Below are positions 54,078-62,256 of a stretch of 64,000 bases of DNA, piece by piece. Below the pieces are notes generated by a model that worked only from the letters and a program-made list of their open reading frames with translations, searched no databases and was not told the origin of the DNA. The position numbers and the translations under genes were made by a program. Source of the DNA: Crocosphaera sp. UHCC 0190. Lineage in GTDB: Bacteria; Cyanobacteriota; Cyanobacteriia; Cyanobacteriales; Microcystaceae. How positions within the stretch are numbered: position 1 is the first letter of the stretch; each line of letters opens with the position of its first letter. The stretch is from contig NZ_JAYGHP010000010.1 of NCBI RefSeq assembly GCF_034932065.1, positions 62,001-126,000 of the forward strand. Direction: 5' to 3'.

Positions 54078-54392
54078 ATGAGTAATCCTGTTCTTCATGC
54101 CTTCTTTTTAGGTCGAGCTTTCGCTGAAGTCCTCAGTGAGAAAGTCGAAGATTCCTTAACCAACGCCCTCAGTGAACTGGGAAAATTTGATGCTGAGCAA
54201 CGGGAACAACTGCGCCAGTTTATCGAAGAAGTGCAGTATCGGGCCCAGAGAGATGTATCTCAAGACAGCACAAGTTCCACAACCACAGAGGACGGTTCCC
54301 CTGTAGATCTCCAAGAGACTATTGATGATTTACGAGCAGAAATTGCCCGTCTCAAAGCAGAACTCAAAAATTATCGTAGTCAACAAGTTTAA
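54078..54392 (+). CDS. Conserved cyanobacterial coiled-coil protein (DUF6825-like)
   Basis: A 104-residue soluble protein. [20 protein letters not shown] (2-21) and [20 protein letters not shown] (about 29-50) are conserved in cyanobacteria, and a C-terminal coiled coil follows (about 78-102, [19 protein letters not shown]). I relate it to the DUF6825 family from memory of its N-terminus; function is unknown. It is upstream of the ABC1 kinase gene in the same direction, about 58 bases apart. Confidence 0.65.
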   Translation: MSNPVLHAFFLGRAFAEVLSEKVEDSLTNALSELGKFDAEQREQLRQFIEEVQYRAQRDVSQDSTSSTTTEDGSPVDLQETIDDLRAEIARLKAELKNYRSQQV

Positions 54393-54450
54393 CCCGATTT
54401 TTCTACCTCTCATCCCTTAAAAACCTAAGTTAGCATCAACCAGAAACCGA

Positions 54451-56205
54451 GTGTCTGCCCTGTCTTCAAACGTCAACCCCGCTCTTGCTGCCCAGAAAAG
54501 TTCCTCTGTCTCCAAAAGTATGACCCCATTAGAAACGGCCCAAAAATACCGTTGGAATCAAGAAAACTACTCTATTACCCGTCGTCGTCTTGATATTTGG
54601 CGGTTCGTTCTCACCTTGCTATCTCAATTTTGGCTCAATGGCAAGAAATGGAGTTATCGAGGGGGCTACACAGAAGAAAAATTAGCAGTACGGCGAGAAA
54701 AACAAGCTCTTTGGATCAGACAAAACTTGCTCAACCTGGGCCCCACTTTTATTAAAGCAGGGCAATTATTCTCAACCCGTGCCGACTTATTCCCTGTTGA
54801 ATATGTCAATGAACTCTCCAAACTTCAAGACGAGGTTCCTGCTTTTACTTACGAGCAAGTTACCGCCATTATTGAAAAAGATTTTGCCAAACCCCTCTCA
54901 AAACTGTATCGGAGTTTTGATCCCATTCCCATTGCAGCAGCAAGTTTAGGACAAGTTCATAAAGCCAAACTTCATAGTGGCGAAGAAGTCGTTGTTAAGA
55001 TACAACGTCCCGGCCTGAAACAATTATTTACCATCGACTTAGCTATTCTCAAAAAAATCGCTTATTATTTCCAAAATCATCCCCGTTGGGGTAAAGGAAG
55101 GGACTGGCTCGGTATTTATGAAGAATGTTGTCGCATTCTTTGGTTAGAGACTGATTATCTGAATGAAGGGCAAAATGCTGATACCTTTCGCCGCAATTTT
55201 CGGGGAGAAAATTGGGTCAAAGTTCCCAGGGTATACTGGCGTTATACTTCCCCCCGTGTTCTCACCTTAGAGTATCTTCCCGGCATCAAAATCAGTCATT
55301 ATGAAGGATTAGAAGCAGCAGGGTTAGATCGCAAGTTGTTGGCGAAATTAGGAGCCAAAGCTTATTTGTGTCAACTGCTCAATGATGGCTTTTTCCATGC
55401 TGACCCCCACCCTGGTAATATTGCCGTTGATACTGATGGGGCCTTGATTTTCTATGATTTCGGCATGATGGGACGCATTGAAACCAATGTCAGAGAAAAG
55501 TTGATGGATACCCTCTTTGGTGTCGCACAAAAAGACGGCGATCGCGTGGTAACATCTCTCGTTGCTCTGGGTGCTTTGAGTCCCACGGATGACATGGGGC
55601 CAGTGCGTCGTTCCGTTCAATTTATGCTGGATAACTTCATGGATAAACCCTTTGAAGAACAGTCTGTGGCCCAAATTAGTGATGATTTGTACGAAATTGC
55701 TTACGATCAACCCTTTCGCTTTCCGGCCACCTTTACCTTTGTGATGCGGGCCTTTTCAACTTTAGAAGGAGTTGGTAAAGGCTTAGATCCGGATTTTAGC
55801 TTTATGGAAGTCGCCCAACCCTTTGCTATGAACTTAATTGCTGATATGGATGGAAACACGGCCAACAGTATTATTGATGAAATTACCCGTCAAGCAACTC
55901 AAGTGAGTAATACCGCTTTGGGATTACCACGACGGATTGAGGATACCATTGAAAAGTTAGATCGGGGAGACATTCGCTTACGGGTGCGCTCAGTCGAGTC
56001 TGATCGCCTGTTACGCCGCTTAAGCATGATGCAAATGGCAACAAATTATGCCCTTTTTATCAGTGCTTTAGGGGTTTGTGCTACTATTTTGTTTGTGAAT
56101 GCTTATGTTCAAGTTGCTATCGCCGCTATTATAATAGGGTTAGCTCCAGCATGGGCATTAATTCGCCTGCTTCGTCGCATCAATCGCTTAGATCGGATGT
56201 TCTAA
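54451..56205 (+). CDS. AarF/ABC1/UbiB family kinase
   Basis: A 584-residue membrane protein of the ABC1 atypical kinase family. A KxGQ-type motif (FIKAGQLFSTRADLFP, about 95-110), the A-rich loop AAASLGQVHKAKLHSG (about 152-167) replacing a Gly-rich loop, VVVKIQRPG with the Lys, and the catalytic HADPHPGNIAVD (about 302-313) and DFGMMG are present. Two TM helices lie at the C-terminus (about 535-580). Cyanobacterial and plastid members act in prenylquinone and tocopherol metabolism. The GTG start is used. The PP2C gene follows 42 bases later. Confidence 0.93.
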   Translation: MSALSSNVNPALAAQKSSSVSKSMTPLETAQKYRWNQENYSITRRRLDIWRFVLTLLSQFWLNGKKWSYRGGYTEEKLAVRREKQALWIRQNLLNLGPTFIKAGQLFSTRADLFPVEYVNELSKLQDEVPAFTYEQVTAIIEKDFAKPLSKLYRSFDPIPIAAASLGQVHKAKLHSGEEVVVKIQRPGLKQLFTIDLAILKKIAYYFQNHPRWGKGRDWLGIYEECCRILWLETDYLNEGQNADTFRRNFRGENWVKVPRVYWRYTSPRVLTLEYLPGIKISHYEGLEAAGLDRKLLAKLGAKAYLCQLLNDGFFHADPHPGNIAVDTDGALIFYDFGMMGRIETNVREKLMDTLFGVAQKDGDRVVTSLVALGALSPTDDMGPVRRSVQFMLDNFMDKPFEEQSVAQISDDLYEIAYDQPFRFPATFTFVMRAFSTLEGVGKGLDPDFSFMEVAQPFAMNLIADMDGNTANSIIDEITRQATQVSNTALGLPRRIEDTIEKLDRGDIRLRVRSVESDRLLRRLSMMQMATNYALFISALGVCATILFVNAYVQVAIAAIIIGLAPAWALIRLLRRINRLDRMF

Positions 56206-56247
56206 AAGCAGCGTTACTATTGTTAATCGTTACTAACCAACTCACCA

Positions 56248-56973
56248 ATGATAAATCGTCGTTTCAAGGGTCTTACTGATCCAGGACTGTTGAGATCGGT
56301 CAATCAGGATAACTTTTATATCGACCCTGATGGGCGTTTTTTCATTGTAGCCGACGGGATGGGTGGCCATGCAGGGGGACAAGAAGCTAGTCTCATTGCT
56401 ACACAACAGATTAAAACCCACCTTGATAGTTACTGGGAATCTGAAGCTTCCTCCCATCAGATTCTCGAAGAAGCGATTTTAAAGGCTAATCAGGGTATTT
56501 TAGAAGACCAACAAAGTCATCCTGAAAGACGGGAAATGGGAACGACCGCAGTGGTAGTGTTGTTCCGGGGAGAGCAACCTTTACGGGGCCATGTAGGAGA
56601 CTCTCGCCTCTATCGTCTCCGAGACGGCAATTTAGAGCAAATTACGGAAGATCATACTTGGGTGGCAAGGGCCTTAAAAATGGGAGATATTGACCCAGAA
56701 CAGTCAAAAACTCATCCCTGGCGGCACGTTTTATTCCAATGTTTGGGGCGTAAGGATACTAATACGGTGGAAATTGCCAAGTTAGATATACAGCCAGGGG
56801 ATCAACTATTATTGTGTAGTGATGGGTTAACGGAAGAAGTTGCCGATGAAGCTATTCAAGAGATTTTTGAGCATGGTAAATCTTGCGAGGAAATTGCCAC
56901 AAACTTAATTGAAGCGGCTAAGGATGGCGGCGGTTCTGATAATATTACTGTGGTGATTGTGGCTCAAGATTAG
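56248..56973 (+). CDS. PP2C-family protein phosphatase (Stp1-type)
   Basis: A 241-residue Ser/Thr phosphatase that uses Mn2+ or Mg2+. Metal-binding motifs are in DNFYIDPDGRFFIVADGMGG (about 21-40) with the catalytic Asp pair, GHVGDSRLYRL, LLCSDGLTEEV and GGSDNITVVIV (about 228-238). It lacks any extra sensory domain. In cyanobacteria such enzymes counter Hanks-type kinases and PII phosphorylation. It follows an ABC1 kinase in the same direction, though no link is known. Confidence 0.93.
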   Translation: MINRRFKGLTDPGLLRSVNQDNFYIDPDGRFFIVADGMGGHAGGQEASLIATQQIKTHLDSYWESEASSHQILEEAILKANQGILEDQQSHPERREMGTTAVVVLFRGEQPLRGHVGDSRLYRLRDGNLEQITEDHTWVARALKMGDIDPEQSKTHPWRHVLFQCLGRKDTNTVEIAKLDIQPGDQLLLCSDGLTEEVADEAIQEIFEHGKSCEEIATNLIEAAKDGGGSDNITVVIVAQD

Positions 56974-57002
56974 TTAAGCCCTAAGCATGATGAAAAAATC
57001 AC

Positions 57003-57073
57003 AAAAACCCGATTTTTAAAGACAGCAAACCAAGCATGACTTCGTTACTGTTTGGTTAAAAATCGGGTTTTTT
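57003..57073 (+). terminator. Long hairpin terminator after the PP2C gene
   Basis: AAAAACCCGATTTTTAA (57003-57019) and TTAAAAATCGGGTTTTTT (57056-57073) form a 16-17 bp stem. The loop itself contains AAACCA/TGGTTT-like pairing. It begins about 30 bases past the PP2C stop, and the T-run follows the arm. A smaller IR ATAGTGG/CCACTAT lies at 57162-57202. Confidence 0.75.
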
Positions 57074-57304
57074 AAGCTGGGAGTTTTTGATCTACTGAGA
57101 TTGAGACTTAGATTTATTTGACTTTTGGGAAAGTTTGTGCAATTATTAAAAATAATACTTCATAGTGGAAACATAACCTTCAAAAAGCAAAAAAGCCACT
57201 ATTTCCCATTATAAAATAGTATATCATAAAACTTGCCCCTTTGGATCATTGAAGCTAAAATTTGGCAATTTTTTTTTGAGATTTAGAGACAAAAACAATG
57301 ATTT

Positions 57305-57390
57305 TGTGTACCGCGCGAGGCTCTAGGAAGAATCTCTGAGCCGTAACGCTTAATGAGGCTGTGCAGACAGCCTTTGTTCTTATAGTATCA
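57305..57390 (+). ncRNA. Candidate structured RNA
   Basis: In an otherwise AT-rich, gene-free gap (57074-57514) this GC-rich patch folds into two hairpins: GGCTC/GAGCC (57319-57323 with 57338-57342) and AGGCTGT/ACAGCCT around GCAG (57356-57362 with 57367-57373), the second followed by TTTG and TTCTT. The second hairpin may be a terminator. It could be a small RNA, or the leader of the PEP-CTERM gene. I know no family for it. Confidence 0.35.
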
Positions 57391-57516
57391 GGCTTTAGAC
57401 TGTAATGGTCGTTAATTTGGCTAGATTATCCTTCCCAATAATTAGAACAACCATATTGTATAATTATTTTTTATTGCTTTAATATCAAAACATTTAAAAT
57501 TTATATCAAACACCTC

Positions 57517-57544
57517 TTGACCCCCCCCCGATTTCTGCTAGTGT
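57517..57544 (+). promoter_or_regulatory. Predicted promoter of the second PEP-CTERM gene, C9 spacer
   Basis: TTGACC (57517-57522) and TAGTGT (57539-57544) are 16 bases apart. The spacer is a run of C (nine C from 57521) followed by GATTT. It is about 70 bases before the chosen start. C8GATTT also lies in the promoter at 8363-8390. Confidence 0.5.
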
Positions 57545-57614
57545 CTGGTAGTAAATTTAGGTGAATTTACCCAAATTTAGCCAAAATTGTTTTAACTTAA
57601 GAGGAGTGAAATCG

Positions 57615-58319
57615 GTGAAAAAATTACTGACAGTTTTAACGCCATTAGCCTTAATTGGGGTAGCAGGAGCGACACCCGCCAACGCTGCTGTCATAGCTGG
57701 TTGGAATCAATTTTTAACAGGGGGAGCAACTTATCCAGTGGCAGCAGATACCAGTGATGGGAATATATCCACCACAGGCTTAGATACTGCTAATATACAA
57801 CATCTGTTCTTACCGGCATTTGGACTCGGTGGAGCGGGTACGGCTTCTGATGGCTCATCTGGCAGTTGGAATACTGGTGCTACAGTTGATCTCAGTCAAT
57901 ACCTAGAATTTCAGGTAGAGGCTAATGCTGGGTTTGAGATGGACTTCAGCAATTTGCAACTCAACGCGCAAATGGATGAGACTAATCTAGATTTAGTGTT
58001 GCGCTCTAGTATTGATGGTTTCACCAGTGACTTAGGGAGTATCAACTTGACTGGCAGTTTTGCAACCTATACCCTAGATTTGAGTAGTTTAGCACCCCAA
58101 ACAGGCCCTGTGCAATTCCGTTTCTATGGAATTAATGCGGATACTGACACTGTTTTCTTCATCGCTGAAAATTCCGCCAATGTTGACGGGGGTGGATTTG
58201 TAGCTATTAATGGGGATGTTAATCCTATTGTAAGCGAATCAGTACCCGAACCCAGTAGTATCATCAGTTTAATTGCTCTTGGTGCGTTAGGCGTGGCTTC
58301 TCGTCGTCGTCTCGGATAG
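57615..58319 (+). CDS. PEP-CTERM sorting domain protein
   Basis: About 234 residues from the GTG at 57615, chosen because a Shine-Dalgarno (GAGGAG) stands eight bases ahead and the following MKKLLTVLTPLALIGVAGAT is a proper signal peptide; a GTG at 57561 would add 18 residues. The body is Thr/Ser/Asp-rich beta (QYLEFQVEANAGFEMDFSNL, LDLVLRSSIDGF). The C-terminus is a PEP-CTERM anchor: SVPEPSSIISLIALGALGVA, then SRRRLG. It would be exported and processed by an exosortase that is not in this window. The body domain is not named. Confidence 0.85.
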   Translation: MKKLLTVLTPLALIGVAGATPANAAVIAGWNQFLTGGATYPVAADTSDGNISTTGLDTANIQHLFLPAFGLGGAGTASDGSSGSWNTGATVDLSQYLEFQVEANAGFEMDFSNLQLNAQMDETNLDLVLRSSIDGFTSDLGSINLTGSFATYTLDLSSLAPQTGPVQFRFYGINADTDTVFFIAENSANVDGGGFVAINGDVNPIVSESVPEPSSIISLIALGALGVASRRRLG

Positions 58320-58328
58320 ATTTCACCT

Positions 58329-58355
58329 GTAGGGGCAAACGGCGGTTTGCCCTGA
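58329..58355. repeat. GTAGGGGCAAAC/GTTTGCCC hairpin
   Basis: GGGCAAAC (58333-58340) and GTTTGCCC (58345-58352) around GGCG, preceded by GTAG. It lies 10 bases past the PEP-CTERM stop and 20 bases before the convergent Uma2 stop, so it may end both. Confidence 0.7.
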
Positions 58356-58374
58356 AAACAGAGGGATTTATGGA

Positions 58375-59019
58375 TTAATTTGTTTGCCATTGTTGCAGTA
58401 ACCAGCGACTAACTTCAGAATGATTACTTTCTCTACTTTTCTGTAAAGCTTCAACTAAGATACTCATTTCTAAATCTGGTAAAACCTGAGATTGAGTAAT
58501 GCGTCTGCTGCCTTTTTCTTCCATTTGAAACGCAATAATATTGACATTTTTCACATCAATTATCCAATATTCTTGTACCCCTAAATCTTCATATAAAAGA
58601 CGTTTTTCTCCCTTATCATCTGCCAAGGAAGTATTAGAGACTTCAATGACTAAATTAGGGGGAGTATAAATGTTTAAATCAACAATAGAAGTGCCATAAG
58701 GAATAACATTAACATTATCTCCAATATAAAAAGATAAATCAGGTTGTGCTTCTTTTTTTCCTGCTTTACGATAACTACAATTATCATTACCGTTTAAATA
58801 AAGTCCTTTAAGTGCAGCGTAAAGATGAATAGCATAGGTAATAATTGAGTGATCTCTTGAGTGATCATTTCCTATAGGTGTCATTTCAATTCTTCCTTGT
58901 TCATTATAATAATAAAACCTAGCTTTTTCATAGTTGGGATCATCACATAATTGTAAATAGTTTTCCCAAGTAATAGTTATCCAAGTATCAGTTATCAGTT
59001 TAGCTTGTGTGGTAATCAT
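58375..59019 (-). CDS. Uma2 family (DUF820) endonuclease-like protein
   Basis: A 214-residue Uma2 protein. WENYLQLCDDPNYEKARFYY precedes the core PDLSFYIGDNVNVIPYGTSI (acidic Asp) and NLVIEVSNTSLADDKGEKRL with Glu and Lys-type core residues. LLYEDLGVQEYWIIDVKN is the usual last strand. It is a third Uma2 in the window and differs in length and AT content from the others. No partner gene is visible. Confidence 0.85.
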   Translation of the reverse strand: MITTQAKLITDTWITITWENYLQLCDDPNYEKARFYYYNEQGRIEMTPIGNDHSRDHSIITYAIHLYAALKGLYLNGNDNCSYRKAGKKEAQPDLSFYIGDNVNVIPYGTSIVDLNIYTPPNLVIEVSNTSLADDKGEKRLLYEDLGVQEYWIIDVKNVNIIAFQMEEKGSRRITQSQVLPDLEMSILVEALQKSRESNHSEVSRWLLQQWQTN

Positions 59020-59068
59020 GGTTAGAAAATAATGAACTTATTTTAATGATAAAGGAGCTTGAGTTATC

Positions 59069-59089
59069 AATTGATAATTGATAATTGTT
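59069..59089. repeat. Heptamer tandem repeat AATTGAT
   Basis: Two exact copies AATTGAT (59069-59082) and a third partial AATTGTT. It is a short repeat of a type common in cyanobacteria. Further along, GTTGGGTTT/AAACCCAAC (59105-59113 with 59121-59129) forms a hairpin of another well-spread kind. Confidence 0.6.
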
Positions 59090-59104
59090 GAAGATTGAGT
59101 TTGA

Positions 59105-59129
59105 GTTGGGTTTGATGCTTAAACCCAAC
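59105..59129. repeat. GTTGGGTTT/AAACCCAAC hairpin
   Basis: A nine-base perfect stem around GATGCTT, followed by CTACTGACTACTGACTA. It is 20 bases past the stop of the methyltransferase gene (stop 59148 on the minus strand) and could be its terminator. Confidence 0.6.
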
Positions 59130-59147
59130 CTACTGACTACTGACTAT

Positions 59148-60071
59148 CTATTTTTTTACCCTAGCAACAATGGCCCGATGACGGGGACTAATAGGAGTAA
59201 TTTTAGGAGACTCAAACCCGGTTTCCCTCAAAGCTGTTTCGATATCTAAGGAAAAATATTCATCCAAATAGGGTTCCGTACTCTTGAGTAAAGTCAGAAT
59301 ATAAGGAGGCATTTTCTGGTAAGCTTCCGCACGAGGGTTCATATCCATCATGGTAAAATAGCCCCCTGGTTGTAACAAGCGATAGGCTTCTTGAAAAATA
59401 GCTTTAGCTGCTTTTTGAGGCAATTCATGGTACAACAAAAAGGTAGAAACCAGGTCAAAAGATGTCTCCGGTAAACCCGTAGATTCTGCTTCTGCGTGTA
59501 ACCATTTAATAGAAAGATCCCGTTGTTGACTGCGATATTGAGCAACCGCAAGATGATAAGGAGATAAATCTACTCCTGTAATTTGAGCTTGGGGATAAAT
59601 TTGTTGTAAGGGAAAGGTACTCATTCCCACACTACATCCGAGATCAAGGATCGCTTGAGGTGTGAGAGGTAATTGTTGCTTCAATATTTCATGATAATTT
59701 TGACGCAACCGAGGATCACCATTAACCCCGGCCCCAGGCCAAATACTAGCATGAACCGCATAAGCTGCAGATTCCACTTCTAGGGCAGATTCCCAGCTTA
59801 AATTACCCTTATCATAGGCATGGAAAGAACAAAGATAATAGTCAGGGTAGACTAAATTAGGATTTTCCACCCTAACGAGTTCCTTTTCCCAGTTGTGGGT
59901 ACGAAGTTGACGCACATTTTCCCGCCAAGGAACCCCAATTTTTTCGGCCCGGTTAATCATCATGGATCTCGCTTGATGTTTAGCCAACTTAGCGAGAGGT
60001 TTAATAGATAAAATGCCATTAACTAAGCGAGAGGCTAAATTAGGTTGAGATTGAAATGAAGTTGCTGTCAT
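59148..60071 (-). CDS. Class I SAM-dependent methyltransferase
   Basis: A 307-residue methyltransferase. A 130-residue N-terminal region with RVENPNLVYPDYYLCSFHAY precedes the Rossmann core: ILDLGCSVGMSTFPLQQI (motif I, about 142-159), ITGVDLSPYHLAVAQ, FDLVSTFLLYHELP and LLQPGGYFTMMDMNP. The substrate is unknown. The extended N-terminal part is seen in several cyanobacterial homologues. Confidence 0.88.
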   Translation of the reverse strand: MTATSFQSQPNLASRLVNGILSIKPLAKLAKHQARSMMINRAEKIGVPWRENVRQLRTHNWEKELVRVENPNLVYPDYYLCSFHAYDKGNLSWESALEVESAAYAVHASIWPGAGVNGDPRLRQNYHEILKQQLPLTPQAILDLGCSVGMSTFPLQQIYPQAQITGVDLSPYHLAVAQYRSQQRDLSIKWLHAEAESTGLPETSFDLVSTFLLYHELPQKAAKAIFQEAYRLLQPGGYFTMMDMNPRAEAYQKMPPYILTLLKSTEPYLDEYFSLDIETALRETGFESPKITPISPRHRAIVARVKK

Positions 60072-60284
60072 AGAATTTTGCGGCCATCAATAATGAAATA
60101 GCAAAGCTGTGTCGATCGCTAATACAACTTACCTTCTCATTTTTCAGGGAGCAAGTGTGAAACAAACTCAAGAAATTTAACAAACATTTTGAAAGAAAAC
60201 CCACCTAAGCTGAGCAAGACTTTCTGCCTTTTTCAAGCTATTGGTGGGACAATTGATACTCGTTTGTGTGTCAGGCTTTAATGA

Positions 60285-61565
60285 TTAAAGCGTTAAAGAT
60301 TGAGCATTGGTTTCAATTAACTTAGCCAAATCTTGTAAAAAGGCTGCGGCATGGGCCCCATAGATAACACGGTGATCACAAGTAATAGTGACTGCCATTT
60401 GACGTTTCACCCCAAATAACCCTTCTGGTGTTGCTACGACTTGGGGACGAGAAGCACCGATCGCTAAAATAGAGCCTTGTCCTGGGGGTAAAATAGCATC
60501 AAAGCGATCTACCCCAAACATTCCCAAGTTGGAAAGGGTAAAGGTGCCGCTATTGTATTCTTGGGGTTGTAATTGTTTCGTGCGGGCCCGCTCCACTAAA
60601 TCTTTCCAAGTGCGGGACAAGGAATAAATATCAACCTGATCGGCATTTTGTAAAACGGGTGTAATTAAGCCCCCATCATCCATCGCCACGGCGATCGCCA
60701 CATTGATCGATTGAGGAGATTGAATGCCCTGATCGCTATAACTAGCATTAACGAGAGGATGTTTTTGTAAAGTCACAGCCACCGCTTTAGCAAGGAGTGC
60801 CGTCATGGTCACGCCTTTGGACTTAATTTGTTTATAAAGCCTATCTAAGCCATCGGTAGTGATAGTATAACCCACATGGAAGGTCGGCACTTGTAGGGTA
60901 GCTACCATGTTTTGTACCACTGCTTTTTGGAACGTGGTTAAGGGTACAGTTTCTCCTGCTGTTACGGGTAGAGAGGCCGCGGGTGCTGGTTTCGGGGTAG
61001 CAATGGGTGCAGGAGACTGAGGTAAGGTAGCGGTAGGGGTTGGGGTTTTTCCTGCGGCCCGTTCAATATCTTCAGCCACAATTCTGCCATAGGGGCCACT
61101 ACCTTCAACGGCGTTGAGGTTGACTTTTAATTCTTGTGCTAATTTCTTGGCTCTGGGAGAAGCCACAATGCGGCCATTATGAGCATTGGGGGAAGGAGCC
61201 GGGGCTGCGCTAGGGATGACTGTTGGGGTCGTCTCCGCCTTTGTTTCTGGGGGTGGGGGTGGAGTTGGTTCAGCCGTTTTTGAGGGGCTAGAGGGGGCTT
61301 TTTGTTGCGCTTGAGCGATTTCTTCTTGGGTTTCTGCAATTAAAGCGATCGCTTGTCCCACGGGGGCTTCTTGTCCGGCTTCGACTAAAATAATGGCGAG
61401 ATAACCTTCATAAAAGGATTCTACGTCCATATCTGCTTTATCGGATTCTACCACCACCACTGTTTCCCCTTTGGCGACTTTATCCCCTGGAGACTTAACC
61501 CAGGAGACGATTTTTCCTTCGGTCATGGTGGAACTTAAAGCAGGCATGAAGATGTCGTGAATCAT
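60285..61565 (-). CDS. pdhC: Pyruvate dehydrogenase E2, dihydrolipoamide acetyltransferase (plastid type)
   Basis: A 426-residue E2 core enzyme that passes acetyl from the lipoyl arm to CoA. The lipoyl domain (1-75) has Lys in VESDKADMDVESFYEGY. A Pro/Ala-rich linker (76-135) precedes an E1/E3-binding domain with VASPRAKKLAQELKVNLNAV, then GSGPYGRIVAEDIE. The C-terminal acetyltransferase (about 200-426) ends in CDHRVIYGAHAAAF. The usual Asp of HRxxDG is Tyr here, as in plastid E2. It stands alone, with E1 subunits not adjacent. Confidence 0.93.
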   Translation of the reverse strand: MIHDIFMPALSSTMTEGKIVSWVKSPGDKVAKGETVVVVESDKADMDVESFYEGYLAIILVEAGQEAPVGQAIALIAETQEEIAQAQQKAPSSPSKTAEPTPPPPPETKAETTPTVIPSAAPAPSPNAHNGRIVASPRAKKLAQELKVNLNAVEGSGPYGRIVAEDIERAAGKTPTPTATLPQSPAPIATPKPAPAASLPVTAGETVPLTTFQKAVVQNMVATLQVPTFHVGYTITTDGLDRLYKQIKSKGVTMTALLAKAVAVTLQKHPLVNASYSDQGIQSPQSINVAIAVAMDDGGLITPVLQNADQVDIYSLSRTWKDLVERARTKQLQPQEYNSGTFTLSNLGMFGVDRFDAILPPGQGSILAIGASRPQVVATPEGLFGVKRQMAVTITCDHRVIYGAHAAAFLQDLAKLIETNAQSLTL

Positions 61566-61724
61566 GGAGCGGCCTTCCCAAATTACAGTGTTAAAGCGTT
61601 ATTGATATTGCTGCTGAAGATAGCAGGGGCAAGAAAGTATCAATTGTCTGCCACATTGTATTTTACAGGATCAAGCACACAGAGCATCGCGTCTTTTAAG
61701 TGTGGGCATTTGCTCACCGAGGCT

Positions 61725-61744
61725 GTTCCCCGTTCCCCGTTCCC
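61725..61744. repeat. Heptamer tandem repeat GTTCCCC
   Basis: GTTCCCC GTTCCCC GTTCCC at 61725-61744. Such short tandem repeats of seven bases are well known in cyanobacterial intergenic DNA. It lies between the divergent E2 and 61829 genes. Confidence 0.75.
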
Positions 61745-61828
61745 TTGAATTTGTAGGGATTGACAGCAGTGACACTTAGAGGTAAATATTTTAATTATAA
61801 AAGTAATCAATTGCTGACAATTGCTCCT

Positions 61829-62182
61829 ATGAGCTATTCTTACCTTCCTCCCGAAGACTTGCCCTCCCAAGTTCCTGTAGACGACTCCCTACAACGGAAG
61901 CTTGATCAAGCTGTCACCCAATATTTCTCTGACATCTGCGATCGCTATACCAAAGCCCCATTATCCCAATGTGGATGGTATCTTACCACCTGTAGCAATG
62001 CGTTAACTCTGGTGATCATTTGTCCTGATAACAGACGTAATTGGGAAATCTTGAAAGTTCTCCCATCTTTAAGGAAATATTTAGCAGAATTTGCCCCAAA
62101 TACTAAAATCTGCATCTATCCCCCCCCAGGAGAAGGAACATCCTTAAAACTGCGGTTTCAATCATCTTTGCTGGCTCGATAG
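61829..62182 (+). CDS. Hypothetical soluble protein, cyanobacterial
   Basis: A protein of about 117 residues from the ATG at 61829 (MSYSYLPPEDLPSQVPVDDS); an upstream in-frame ATG at 61760 would add 23. It shows AVTQYFSDICDRYTKAPLSQ, CGWYLTTCSNALTLVIICPD and FAPNTKICIYPPPGEGT. The size and pattern suggest a small alpha/beta domain. I do not recognise a family. It is upstream of the permease gene in the same direction, about 75 bases apart. Confidence 0.6.
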   Translation: MSYSYLPPEDLPSQVPVDDSLQRKLDQAVTQYFSDICDRYTKAPLSQCGWYLTTCSNALTLVIICPDNRRNWEILKVLPSLRKYLAEFAPNTKICIYPPPGEGTSLKLRFQSSLLAR

Positions 62183-62256
62183 CTGGTTATTTCCTCCGAA
62201 ATTCCCCAAGATGGTGTATGGTTCATTGAGACAGATATGGATTGACAATTTGGGGA

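Noticed and set aside
55348-55710. A 120-codon frame opposite the ABC1 kinase
   Set aside because: Antisense shadow of a well supported gene, with no motif of its own.
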